From: Rhizomys pruinosus | Taxonomy: Eukaryota; Chordata; Mammalia; Rodentia; Spalacidae | Reading direction: 5' to 3' | DNA: 64,000 bases | Assembly: GCA_009823505.1 (NCBI GenBank) | Contig: VZQC01001018.1 | Coordinates: 33,919 to 97,918 of the forward strand | Shown here: positions 21,831 to 32,539 of the stretch, piece by piece | How the letters are laid out: each line of letters begins with the position of its first letter | Position numbering within the stretch: the first letter of the stretch is position 1 | Translations under genes and position numbers: made by a program | The notes under the pieces: generated by a model | Databases searched by the model: none | Seen by the model: the letters and a program-made list of their open reading frames with translations, nothing else | What the model was told of the DNA's origin: nothing

Positions 21831-24570
21831 AAAGTATACAAATTATACTATCATATATTTCCTATCTTTGGTCACATGGGTAAATATTAGAAGACTCAGG
21901 ATATGGAGATGACTTTTGCCAAATTCTAAGTTAGAACTTTTGCCAAAATTTTTGAGAGGGTGAAGCCCTACTCATCACCCTAATAGTTGAATATCTTAAT
22001 AAGTGTGTCAGGAAGTCTGCACTCAGCCTGTCATACAGTAATGATTGTATTTCCATTTTCCATTCATTCCAGCCATATTCCACTTATCCAGCCATCCACC
22101 CATTCATCTACCTATTTGTTTGTTCATTGACTATTGGAATATAATATGTCAAGGTCATTCTCTGGGTAGTAGGACATAATTTAGTGATAACACAAGGTGC
22201 TTTATTTATACTTTATTTAAGTTTTAAATTTTCTCAAGTATAGAGATAAATTTTCCTTTTAGTTCTTTGATATTTAACCCTTGAGGGTTCAGCGCCATTA
22301 AGGTCATTTACAGACTATTCCTAGCTGACTATGCTTCAACTCTGATGTCTCTGTTTTTCTGGTCCTATGCTGGTCCAGCTCCTATTTATGGAATGGCCCA
22401 GAAGCTAACAAATGGAGAAAAATCAGTGAGAGTGCATCAGAGTGCCAAAGGTAAGTGCACAGAGCTGGAGTGTCAGGACCCAGCACTGGAGTAGGTGACC
22501 TCGGGGAAGTCGACAGGGAAATGTGACCAGAAAGGAGACTTGAGCCTACACTAATACCAGTGTGATTTTTGTGACTTTCGGTTAAGGCCAGTAAAGTACA
22601 GGTAACACAGATAGTGAACAATCCAGACCGTCCAGGCCTCATTGCTGCATCAGCTAGTCTGGTGCTTTGTCTGGAGTGGGGTAAAACAAGACTGCAGGGG
22701 AATTCCTTCTTCAGTCCTAGCTGACAAAGCACAATCTGACATTCCACTGTGTGATCTTTTGGAAGAGCGAGGGAGGCATCGACGTCTTTAAAGAATAACG
22801 TGATCTTTTCTTTTCATGTGGATTTTTAAATTTTCTTTATCTTGATTTATCTTTAATAGTCCTTTTGTTATCGCAAGGGAGAAAGTTTCCATCAAAGATG
22901 TCACTCGTGATGCCTTGTTGTAACACAGTCTTGCTGATGGATGTCCAGACAGCCTGGAATCGGGGAGGCCCAATCATTCAATCTCCATCTGCTTTTAGGC
23001 TGGGCATATAAACAAGAACACATGTTGAGGCCGATGTATTGATTGCAGTGGCTATGGATTTCTTTAGCAAGGTTTACAGGGCCTTGCTTTGCTCGCATGT
23101 GCTGTATATGGGAGAACTTGGGGAGGTCAAGAGAAAATAAGCACAAGCTAAAGACAGACTTGAAAAACAAGCAGCAACATCTGGCAAATGACTTCCTCCC
23201 ACGTACATAGGAAGGACTCTCCAGGGCGGCTAATGAGGAATGTTTTTCTTGGCAGCCTATGAGCTTAATGTCCGTCAGATCTGTGAATGAGCTTTACTTG
23301 GGTTTATATTTCTCTTGGTGCTGGAGCTAAAGCCTGATGCTCTCACAACAGCCATCCGTAGAGCTATTCTGAAGCACCCTAAGCTTTGCTTTGGAGGTGT
23401 TTTCAGAAGAGTTTAAGCATTAACCTTATACATTTTCATTATTTAAATTTTCATTTATATCATCTCGGTGAGCTCTATTATTATTTTGGAGAGGCTTACC
23501 ACTGAATTTTTATTTTTTTCTTTTTGCTCAGTTAATACTGAGAACATTAAATTCTAACAATTTAGTATATTACTCTTGACATAGTGAGGCATTACTTGAT
23601 CCATAACTATTCATATTAAATAATTAATAACAATATATGAATCTAGAATAACATAGCATATTATTCTGTTTCTTGTCCCTAAGTTTTACAAAGAGCACTT
23701 TCAATATTTACTTGCCAAGTGGGATTTTTTTAGTTCTTTTTGCAAACTGAGAAAGAAAAAACAATGCAAATCATATACTAAGGAAATAAAATAAGACAGA
23801 AGGTTATAAAACAGAAAATTTTGGAGTTGCTTTTTTTGTCCAAGTCTCAATAGTGATAATTTCTTGACTTTGTGCAACTCTGAAACAAAATGGCAGAAAA
23901 TGACTTTTTTCATTTGATATTTACTATTTTAAAGATAAAGTAAAGATAACACTTCAGATTCTATTGTGGGAATGTTCTGACTTATTGTTTCTCAGTGCAA
24001 TGGGGATAGATTGATGTTTTCTTTGTTATGGGGATAAGCATGGGACAATAGTGTGCTCCTCCAGAGGGAAAGCAGAGTAGAACATCCACTTAAATTTCTC
24101 ATCTCACTTCTTTTTTTCTCCTTCTATTTCTCAATCATTACCAGTTATGAAAACCAGCTGGATGCAAAGTGATTTACATGTGGAATAATTCTATTTTATT
24201 ATATGAGAACTGTGAATGTCCTAGTTTTGGGATTTTTCTGATAATGCTTTTTTTTTTTTTTTTAGGTATAATCTTTTCACACAGTGAAACCATCTGTTTC
24301 TTTGAAATTGTGTATTTCTTGATGAACGACTCTCTGAAACGCTTAAGCACTTCTCTACCCATAATCTACAAGGGAAAGAAAAGTTCTGGGATTTCCAAAG
24401 GGGGAAGTTCCATGAGTAGCAGGTATCTGACTGACTGCCATACAGGAATTAAACCACCCCTGGACCACTTCCCAGCAGCCCTACAGGAGGGAGGAGCACT
24501 GTCATAGACCTAAAACAAATGACTCACCCTGCCATGTGCTGTTTCAGAAAAAGAAGATAAAGAATATAAT
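21831..24570. other. Unique non-coding DNA, 2.7 kb
   Basis: The longest repeat-poor stretch in the window. Short open frames (for example minus strand 22382-22747, 121 codons) show no domain, signal peptide or splice context. Lacks recognisable SINE, LINE or LTR sequence by eye. Confidence 0.5.
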
Positions 24571-24571
24571 T

Positions 24572-24760
24572 TATGGGTGAGTAAGATGGTTCAGTGGGTA
24601 AAGGGTCTTGCTGCCAAGCCTGACAGGAGCTTGATCACCAAGACCCACACAATGAAAGGCGAGAACTAGTTGCTGCAAGTTGTCCTGTGACTTCCACAGG
24701 AATGCTGTGACACACACACACACTCGTACATACACACACTGAATAAATAAATGTACAATA
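24572..24760 (+). mobile_element. B3-type SINE, sense
   Basis: GGGTGAGTAAGATGGTTCAG, TAAAGGGTCTTGCTGCCAAG, then TGCAAGTTGTCCTGTGACTT and a CA-rich tail. These are the hallmarks of B3, a B2 relative with a different 3' part. Confidence 0.8.
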
Positions 24761-24990
24761 TAAATATTGCATTTACAATACTGTATATTACTGTGTTTGT
24801 ATAAAGAATTAATTTACCTTCTTGAATAGAACCCAAAGAAAGTTGAAGAAGGGAGCATCTGTTTCTACAAAGAGGCATTGGACATTTGACCCAAGGACTA
24901 GGTTTTGAGTTGGTGGCTAAGTGATTGAGGAACAGCCTTAGAAAAAGGCGGTTGTGGCCAATGGTCGTTTTAATTATTTCTTTTATTTTC
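24761..24990. other. Unique non-coding DNA
   Basis: No feature recognised. Confidence 0.5.
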
Positions 24991-25070
24991 TTGTAGTGCT
25001 GGAGATTGAGCTCAGGCCTCATGCATTCTAAGCAAGCACTCTGCCATCGAGCTGGACTCTCCAGTCCTCA
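24991..25070 (-). mobile_element. ID/B4-type SINE fragment, antisense
   Basis: GTAGTGCTGGAGATTGAGCT, then CTAAGCAAGCACTCTGCCAT is the reverse complement of an ID-like tRNA-derived head. Confidence 0.7.
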
Positions 25071-25133
25071 CTTCCATATTGACATGATGCCCTGAAATCC
25101 TGATTCTGTGTCTCTCTCTGTTGTTCCAGACCG

Positions 25134-26307
25134 AGACGATCAGGGAGTCGGTGCACCCAGACGATCAGGGGAGTCAGTGTACCTACACGATCGGGGAGTC
25201 AGTGTATCTACACGATCAGGGAGTCAGTGCACCCAGACCATCAGGGAGTCAATGCACCCAGATGACCAGGGAGTCAGTGCACCCAGACCATCAGGGAGTC
25301 AGTGCACCCAGACGATCAGGGAGTCAGTGCACCTACACGATCAGGGAGTCAGTGCACCCAGACCATCAGGGAGTCAGTGCACCCAGACGATCAGGGAGTC
25401 AGTGCACCTACACGATCAGGGAGTCAGTGCACCCAGACCATCAGGGAGTCAGTGCACCCAGACGATCAGGGAGTCAGTGCACCCAGACGACCAGGGAGTC
25501 AGTGCACCCAGACGATCAGGCAGTCAGTGCACCCAGACGATCAGGGAGTCAGTGCACCCAGACGATCAGGCAGTCAGTGCACCCAGACGATCGGGGAGTC
25601 AGTGCACCCAGACGATCAGGCAGTCAGTGCACCCAGACGATCGGGCAGTCAGTGCACCCAGACCATCAGGGAGTCAGTGCACCCAGACCATCAGGCAGTC
25701 AGTGCACCCAGACGATCAGGGAGTCAGTGTACCCAGACCATCAGGCAGTCAGTGCACCCAGACCATCAGGCAGTCAGTGCACCCAGACCATCAGGGAGTC
25801 AGTGCACCCAGACGATCAGGGGAGTCAGTGTACCTACACGATCAGGGAGTCAGTGCACCCAGACCATCAGGGAATCAGTGCACCCAGATGACCAGGGAGT
25901 CAGTGCACCCAGACCATCAGGGAGTCAGTGCACCCAGACCATCAGGGAGTCAGTGCACCCAGACCATCAGGGAGTCAGTGCACCCAGATGACCAGGGAGT
26001 CAGTGCACCCAGACCATCAGGGAGTCAGTGCACCCAGACCATCAGGGAGTCAGTGCACCCAGTCCATCAGGGAGTCAGTACACCCAGATGATCAGGCAGT
26101 CAGTGCACCCAGACCATCAGGCAGTCAGTGCACCCAGACCATCAGGGAGTCAGTGCACCCAGACCATCAGGCAGTCAGTACACCCAGACCATCAGGGAGT
26201 CAGTGCACCCAGATGATCAGGCAGTCAGTGCACCCAGATGATCGGGGAGTCAGTGCACCCAGACGATCAGGCAGTCAGTGCACCCAGACCATCAGGCTGT
26301 CAGTGTA
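25134..26307. repeat. Minisatellite, 25-bp unit, about 47 copies
   Basis: A head-to-tail array with core CAGGGAGTCAGTGCACCC followed by AGACGAT or AGACCAT. Variants include AGATGACC, CTACACGATC, GGCAGTC in place of GGGAGTC, and a 26-bp unit with an extra G. Because 25 is not a multiple of three and the unit has no stop codon on the plus strand, all three plus-strand frames are open for long stretches, giving spurious frames of up to 327 codons. Stops arise only where the AGATGACC variant falls in frame. No start context, splice signal or homology supports translation. It is non-coding satellite DNA, probably hypervariable. Confidence 0.97.
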
Positions 26308-27487
26308 CATCCTTGTTAGGTTTGTATGGTACAAGCAGCTTGTGACACAGCAGCTCAGGGGACTTTACTGCAGAGATCCAGGACACTGCAAGGAAAGCAG
26401 TCTGGGAGGATTACAATCTACAAAGGCACAGGAATCAAGGCTTGGTTGGTGTTCTGGAGCTTTCTAAAATGTCTTCTCTCTGTCCGTAGATATAACTGCC
26501 CTGTTCTCTGAGCATGGCTGGCAGCTTCATGGTCTCTCCATTCCTTGTAAGGTTATATAACATAAAACTACCCAGGGAGATTTTGTTTTCTCTTTGTCCT
26601 TATTCTTCCTAGCAATAGCTAACAAAGGGTTAGACTAATAATGCACATCAACATCTCACTGCTGGTGTATGACATTGAAAAAAATTAATTAGTGACAAAA
26701 TGTATACATAGCAGGATAAATTCTCAGCCAGTGAGAAAGGAGAGTGGAAGAAAATGCGTTTTCCCAGAAGTTCAGGGTGGACCCTGGAAGGGGTTTAGTT
26801 CTTGCTCGGTGAACAATAACTGTAAGAAAGGCTGTCTCTAGCCTGGAGATATTGGGAGGTGGAAGGGGGATATCAGAAGGTGGGACCATCAGGGGATGGG
26901 GCCTTGTGGGAGGCCTTAGGTGGTACTGGGAAGGAGCACCCTTCAAGGAGATCATGAAAATGCTTTCGTTCTTCCTCTTTCTGCGTTCGCTCCTCAGCCA
27001 CCGCAGGTCAGCAACATCCCCCCATAACCTGTGATGCGCAGGGCTTCTACAGACCAAACTCAACAGGGCCAAGGAAACAAGGACTGAAGTTTCCAGGCAA
27101 AGTAAACCTTTCCTCCTTCTCAGTTGACTACATCTGTATTCTGACAGTAACAATGCTGACTCCCAGTCTTCTAGAACTGCTGTGGCATTCAGAGGACACC
27201 AAACTAAAGTCTCATTTATAGCATCTGGAACATAATAGGAATTTAGTCAAGGTCAGGATATGGAGAATCTGTGAAAAATTACTTCCTTAGTCAATTTCCA
27301 CACAATTTAGCAGAAATTCTAAGTGTAACTGGAATCTTCTCTTTTCCTCAGACTTACCTAGTAGTGCAGAGACTGTTTCTTCTACTGAAAATACAACAGT
27401 ATGCCATGAAAACTGGCAGTGAGCAATAAACCACAGTCAGGAACAGCTTTCTTTTACTAGAGCATTGCTGAGTTCATCTTTTTCTTT
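26308..27487. other. Unique non-coding DNA, 1.2 kb
   Basis: Flank of the minisatellite. An open frame on the minus strand at 26689-27153 (154 codons) has no recognisable domain and is overlapped by a plus-strand frame. Probably chance. Confidence 0.45.
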
Positions 27488-27501
27488 AAAAATGTGCAGA
27501 A

Positions 27502-27667
27502 GAGCTGGGCGTGGTGGCGCACGCCTTTAATCCTAGCACTTGGGAGGCAGAGGCAGGCGGATCTTTGTGAGTTCAAGGCCAGCCTGGTTTACAGAGTGAG
27601 TTTCAGGACAGCTGGGGCTACAGGGAGACCCTGTCTCAAAAAGACAAAAAACAAACAAACAAACAAA
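27502..27667 (+). mobile_element. B1 SINE, sense, with TSD
   Basis: Near-consensus B1 from GAGCTGGGCGTGGTGGCGCA to an (AAAC)n tail. Flanked by AAAATGTGCAGAAG (about 27489-27502) and AAAATGTGCAAAAG (27666-27679). Confidence 0.96.
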
Positions 27668-27835
27668 ATGTGCAAAAGATACCTGCTTTGAGTAACTATT
27701 CCCCCGTTCCTCTTTCCTCTCCATAGTTCGTTTCTCTTCCATTTCTAAAGGAAGTGGTATTAGTTTCATGGAAATGGAGTCCTCTATGTTAACATTTATT
27801 TTTTCTTTATCTGACAGTTTCCTCAGTCATTTCTT

Positions 27836-28060
27836 TTTTAAAAATTTTATTTATTTTTTTATGTGTATGAGTGTACTGTCTGCATACAGGTTGGTGCACC
27901 CATGTCGTGCAATGCTGAGGAGGTCAGAAGAGGGTGTCAGATTCCGCTGGAATTGGAGTTAAAGACGGTTCTCAACCGCCATGTGGGTGCTGGGGATCGA
28001 ACCCAGGTCCTCTGCAAGAGCAGTTGGCGCTGTTAACTGCTAGGCCATCTCTCCAGCCCC
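27836..28060 (-). mobile_element. B2 SINE, antisense, non-duplicated subtype
   Basis: T-rich tail to CATCTCTCCAGCCCC, with an intact antisense B box (GGGGATCGAACCC) and a single copy of the 17-bp unit. Confidence 0.96.
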
Positions 28061-28685
28061 GTCAGTTATTTCTTAAAAAAAAACAAAAAAAAAAACAAAA
28101 AACGTTTTATTATGCTTTTACCAAGCGTCCTCATTGGAGTGACATGTCTTTAAACCCTGCGTGGCAATCCCTGACCCACCGCCATGATGCCCAAGGAAGA
28201 CAGGGAGACCTGGAAGTCCAACTATGTCTTTAAGATCATCCAGCTTCTGGATGATTATCCAGAGTGCTTCATTGTGGGGGCAGACAATGTGGTCTCCAAG
28301 CAGATGCAGCAGATCCGCGTCTCCCTCCGAGGGCAGGTGGTGGTGCTGATGGGCAAGAACCCTGTGACCGGCAAGGCCATCCGGGTGCATCTGGAAAACA
28401 ACCCATCTATGGAGAAGATGTTGCCTCATAACCCGGGGAATGTGGGCTTTGCGTTCACCAAGAAGACCTCACTGAGGTCAGGGACATGCTGCTGGCCAAT
28501 AAGGTGCCAGCTGCTGTCCGTGCTGGTGCTACTGCTCCCTGCAAAGTCACTGTGCCAGCTCAGAATACTGGTCTAGGGCCCGAGAAGACCTCTTTCTTCC
28601 AGACGTTGGGCATCACCATGAAAATCTCCAGAGGCACCATTGAAATTCTGAGTGATGTGCAGCTGATAAAGACTGGAGACAAAGT

Positions 28686-29571
28686 TTGAGACATCCAGCT
28701 TATGGACTGAGCAACTACTGGGGTTTCAGCCTCTTCAGAGTATAGATTGCCATTGTTGGACTACCCAGGCTGTATCACGGAGACCAGTACAGGAAGAACA
28801 AGACAGGACGTGGTACTTACTGGACCTCAGGTTTGGTGACCACAGGAAGGGAAGATCCTAGTGTGGAGCACAAGGGCAGGACTGATGGTTGTTTGGGCTT
28901 GCCAAGGAGGAGCCTTCAAACAATTCCTTAAGGAAAACATGACATCTTTCAGCCTAATAGAGAGATAGCCTAGCGGTTAAGAGCACCGACGCTCTTGCAG
29001 AGGACCCGGGTTCGATCCCCAGCACCCACATGGTGGCTAAGAACCGTCTGTAACTCCAATTCCAGGAGAACTCCAGTTCCAAGACCCTCTTCTGACCTCC
29101 GCGGCATTGCATGACACAGGTGCACAGACCTGCATGCAGACAGTACATTCATACACATACAAAAATAAATAAATAAAAAATAAAAAAATAAAAAAATTAT
29201 AAAAAGGAAATCGTAAGCTGAAGATGCTAAAAACAGTATCAGTCTATAAGAAAAATATAATCAAATAAATCGATATGTGAATTTCATGAATAATGTAATA
29301 CATGGAAACATTTAAGTGTTTCTTCATTTTAGGAAGTTCACCAAGGGAATGATAATAATTATAAGATGCTTTGTTTTCATGTAGGATATGAGAATTAAGT
29401 TGGGAAGCAAAAACCATTTATAGTAAAGTCAGCTTTCAATTTTACTTTGAAAAATTTCTTGTTTTAGAAAGTTGAAACCTATGGATTTGTCCTAAGAATG
29501 TTGGAATAAATCTGGTTCTGATACCAGTCTATATATAAAAAAAAATAATAATAAAGAAAAACAAACAAACA
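28686..29571 (+). mobile_element. Retroposed insert inside the P0 pseudogene (18-bp TSD, AATAAA, A-rich tail)
   Basis: The pseudogene sequence AAAGACTGGAGACAAAGT occurs at both edges (28668-28685 and 29572-29589), a perfect 18-bp duplication. The insert ends with AATAAA at 29504-29509, then, about 30 bp on, an A-rich tail from 29537. This is the signature of L1-driven retroposition of a polyadenylated RNA. I do not recognise the source RNA, which is probably a 3' UTR or a non-coding transcript. A B2 splits it at 28960-29205. Confidence 0.85.
28958..29205 (+). mobile_element. B2 SINE, sense, 17-bp-duplication subtype, nested
   Basis: B2 body from GAGAGATAGCCTAGCGGTTA with intact B box GGTTCGATCCC and the duplicated CTCCAATTCC/CTCCAGTTCC units. 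The second unit is shortened and the usual GGGGAATCTGA is partly lost. Nested within the retroposed insert, it is the youngest layer here. Confidence 0.93.
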
Positions 29572-30090
29572 AAAGACTGGAGACAAAGTGGGAGCCTTTG
29601 AAGCTGCACGGCTGAACGTGCTGAACGTCATCTTCTCCCCCTTCTCCTTCGGGCTGATAAACCAGCAGGTATTTCACAATGGCAGCATCTACAACTCAGA
29701 AGTGCTTGACAGCACAGAGGAGACTCTGTACTCTCGCTTCTTGGAGGGTGCCCAAAATGTGGCCAGCGTTTGTTTGCAGATTGGTTACCCAGCTGTTGTC
29801 TCAGAGCTACATTCTATTGCCAAACGTGGTACAAGCATGGCCTGGCTTTGTATGTGGAGACTGATTATACCTTCCCACTTGCTGAAAAGGTCAAGGCCTT
29901 CTTGGCTGATCCATCTGCATTTGTGGTGGCTGCTGCCACCCTGCCTCTCTGGCTTCTGCTGCAGCCCCAGCCAAGGTTGAAGCCAAGGAAGAGTTGGAGG
30001 AATCTGAGGAGGACATGGGATTTGGTCTTTTTGACTAATTCCCACCAAGCAACCAGCTCAGCCTTCTTTATTTGAGAAACATGGAAATAT

Positions 30091-30307
30091 ATATATATAT
30101 ATATATTTATATGTAGAAGTGTATTGCCTGCATGTGTGTAAGTGCACCCATGTTGTGAAATGCCTATGGAGGTCAGAAGAGGGCATCTGATCCCCTGGAA
30201 CTGAAGCTATGGATGGTCATTAGCTGCCATGCGGGTGCTGGGAATCGAATCCAGGTCCTCTGCAAGAGTAGCCACTGCTCTTAACCTCTGAGCCACCTCT
30301 CCAGTCC
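30091..30307 (-). mobile_element. B2 SINE, antisense, with (AT)n tail
   Basis: An AT dinucleotide run (30088-30107) replaces the usual tail. The body follows to GAGCCACCTCTCCAGTCCC. Confidence 0.92.
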
Positions 30308-31205
30308 CTCCTCAGTATTTCTTTTCTAGTCTTCATAGTATTTGTTAATGCTGAATACCACAACATCTGCCTATTCTCCAAACCTTCCTTAAGTACTCCA
30401 CACCCCAGTGGACTCTTTGCTGTCTTGCTGAATGCTTCTTGGTGTTATATGTAATACACTTAAGTACTTAAATTTTATTTATACGTTAGCTATTTGTCTT
30501 CCTCAGAGAGGCTGCAAGACTCCAAATCCTGTGCTCTTCTATGTCAAGCTTTGTTTTCTTGTGTGGAATATTACTTCTCTCTTGTGTCTGAAAGATCCAA
30601 TCTCCTATTTCTGAAAACCCAGTTTCCCATTCTTGGAGTCTTTCGTAAACAACCTTCTCTGTGCTCAGATTATATTTCTGAAACCAACCTAAGCCTATTC
30701 TCTGGGTTGTCAACTTTATTCCCTCCTGCTCTTCCCACTCTGCCCACTTCTTAATCCACTGGTTTGGATGTGTGACCTTTTAGAGCTCAGATTGAGCTAT
30801 CTTGGTTTCTACACTCATGGCTATAGTTCTTCTTTATCTGGTGCTCCCTGACGGTTACAGTTTACCTCATAGTGATCATTTAATGCCTGTACTGTCTACT
30901 ATGCCTTTTCTGTGCTAATGTATGTAATGTAATATTTATGGTCACTACATTAAAAAAAAAAACCCTGTTATGCCCATTGTACAAATGACGAAAGAGGCTG
31001 AAACATCATTGTTTGAATTCTTGTCTACATGGCTACAGGTTAGGCACAGGAGTCCCAGGGATCTTCTAGCCCATGCGCCAAGAGGAAGCACGTTTATAGA
31101 AGCAGAAGCAATGGTTAGGCAAGCACTCAAGGTAAGGGCTTGCAGGCTATTTCTTTAGACAAAGCTTCGATGGTTCTGTTTCTCAACCAGCTACAGTTTT
31201 CCATC
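30308..31205. other. Unique non-coding DNA
   Basis: Overlapping short frames on both strands near 30430-30750 show no domain. A-run at 30952-30962. Confidence 0.5.
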
Positions 31206-31206
31206 C

Positions 31207-31912
31207 CAGTATGGCGTGTGTTCGTTCCCCCGCTATGAATGTGATAAACACCTGACGGGAATCATTTAATTAAAAAAAGTTTTATTTTAACTCATAGTTT
31301 CAGAAGTTTCATCCTCTGACCTGCTGCTTTCATTGCTTTAGGCCTGTGAGAGGGAGCCTATCATGAGATCATGAGGGTGTGGCTAAGAAGTTGGTGGTCA
31401 GGAAATAAAGACAGGAAGGGCTAGAGCAAAGTGTTACCTTCAAAGATGTGCCCCTCGTGACATTCTTCCTCCAGCTAAGTCCCATTTCCTGGTTTCTACC
31501 ACCTCCCAATAATGGCAAGAAACTACTAATCAGTCCATTAATGGATCATTCTGTTTATTATGTCAGAGCCCTTAAGCTCTAATCACCCACTCAATGATTG
31601 GATTCATCTGCTGGGGACCAAGCCTTCAACACATGAAACTTTGGGGGGGGGCATTTCCTTTCTTTTTTTAAATTTTATTTATTTTTATGTGTATGAGTGT
31701 ACTGTCTGCATGTAGGTTGGTGCATCCCTGTCGTGCAATGCTGCGGAGGTCAGAAGAGGGTGTCGGACTCCCCTGGAACTGGAGTTAAAGACGGTTCTTG
31801 ACCACCATGTGGGTGCTGGGAATTGAACCTGGGTCCTCTGCAAGAGCAGTTGGTGCTCTTAACCGCTAGGTCATCTCTCCAGCCCTGGGGGACACTTCCT
31901 TTCAAACCACAA
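31207..31912 (-). mobile_element. MaLR-like LTR, antisense, split by a B2
   Basis: In order: GTGATAAACACCTGACGGGA, TTTTAACTCATAGTTTCAG, CAAAGATGTGCCCCTCGTGA, TTCTACCACCTCCCAATAAT, GGGGACCAAGCCTTCAACAC and, after the B2, GGGGGACACTTCCTTTCAAA. This fits an antisense MaLR-group LTR. It must be older than the B2 inside it. Confidence 0.75.
31662..31887 (-). mobile_element. B2 SINE, antisense, nested in a MaLR-like LTR
   Basis: Complete antisense B2 of the non-duplicated subtype. Flanking GGGGGCATTTCCTTTC and GGGGGACACTTCCTTTC form an imperfect target duplication, and the LTR text reads across once the B2 is removed. Confidence 0.95.
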
Positions 31913-32360
31913 CTTAACCCCAAGAAAGCAGGGTGTTTTACTAGGAAGGACAGCAAGCAAGAAGAAGGAAGACAGCAACTTCCTAATTCTGATGTTTTAG
32001 ATGTATGAAAAAAACGTAGTCATGGCTGTAGAAATTTACAGAGAAATCTGTATGTCTGGGGGACAGGTTGGGGGCAGATGTGGCAAGGAGATGAGCAAAA
32101 CCTTAGGAAATAACTTACAGATGATGATTTTGGAATGTTAATTCTAGATAGCACTGGTATATCACATGGTGTATTACAGTGGTGTGCTTCTCAATTATAT
32201 CCTGTCTAAACAGCCTTGCTAGAATTCAGATGGTCAGTTAGGTGATGCTTTTTCCAGTAAGCTCGGGTAAAAGCATCACTAATAGGCTTAGGCACCACTT
32301 TCTCAAGGGATTAGAACACATCCTTGTTTTATTGGGGAGGAGAAATGAGTACTTTTAAAT
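31913..32360. other. Unique non-coding DNA
   Basis: No feature recognised. Confidence 0.5.
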
Positions 32361-32371
32361 ATTAATTGTGG

Positions 32372-32528
32372 CAGCCAGGCTTGGTGGCACACGCCTTTAA
32401 TCCTAGCACTCGGGAGGCAGAGGCAGGCGGATCTTTGTGAGTTCAAGGCCAGCCTGGTCTACAGAGCGAGTTCCAGGACAGCTGGGGCCATAGGGAGACC
32501 CTGTCTCAAAAAGACAAAAAAAAAAAAA
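32372..32528 (+). mobile_element. B1 SINE, sense, with 11-bp TSD
   Basis: CAGCCAGGCTTGGTGGCACA to an A-run. Perfect duplication ATTAATTGTGG at 32361-32371 and 32529-32539. Confidence 0.97.
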
Positions 32529-32539
32529 ATTAATTGTGG

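Larger units (their letters stand above)
28126..30090 (+). pseudogene. Rplp0 (pseudogene): Processed pseudogene of 60S acidic ribosomal protein P0, split by an insertion
   Basis: The parent protein P0 is the base of the ribosomal stalk. The retrocopy is intronless. It starts with 5' UTR-like sequence (CTTTAAACCCTGCGTGGCAA) and an ATG at 28184, followed by matches to P0 such as [20 protein letters not shown], and EKTSFFQ and [21 protein letters not shown] missing G near 28461 (after FTK) shifts the frame. At 28686 the copy is interrupted by 886 bp, resuming at about 29572-29589 with GDKV, then [36 protein letters not shown], and after another frame shift [20 protein letters not shown]. The acidic C-terminus is recognisable (frame-shifted) to GFGLFD-coding text near 30018-30038. 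A 3' UTR-like part ends at about 30090, where a B2 abuts. It cannot encode P0. Confidence 0.96.

Noticed and set aside
22382..22747. 121-codon minus-strand frame
   Set aside because: No domain, no splice context, no upstream promoter-like features visible.
25134..26307. CRISPR-like array
   Set aside because: Units are contiguous tandem repeats without unique spacers, in a mammalian genome.
25108..26467. Long repetitive open frames (179-327 codons) over the 25-bp array
   Set aside because: All three plus-strand frames are open because of unit length and composition; no homology, start context or splice signals.
26689..27153. 154-codon minus-strand frame
   Set aside because: Overlaps an opposite-strand frame and shows no recognisable family; left as chance pending homology search.
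28184..28576. Functional ribosomal protein P0 gene
   Set aside because: Intronless, frame-shifted, split by an insertion and with further frame shifts; a processed pseudogene.
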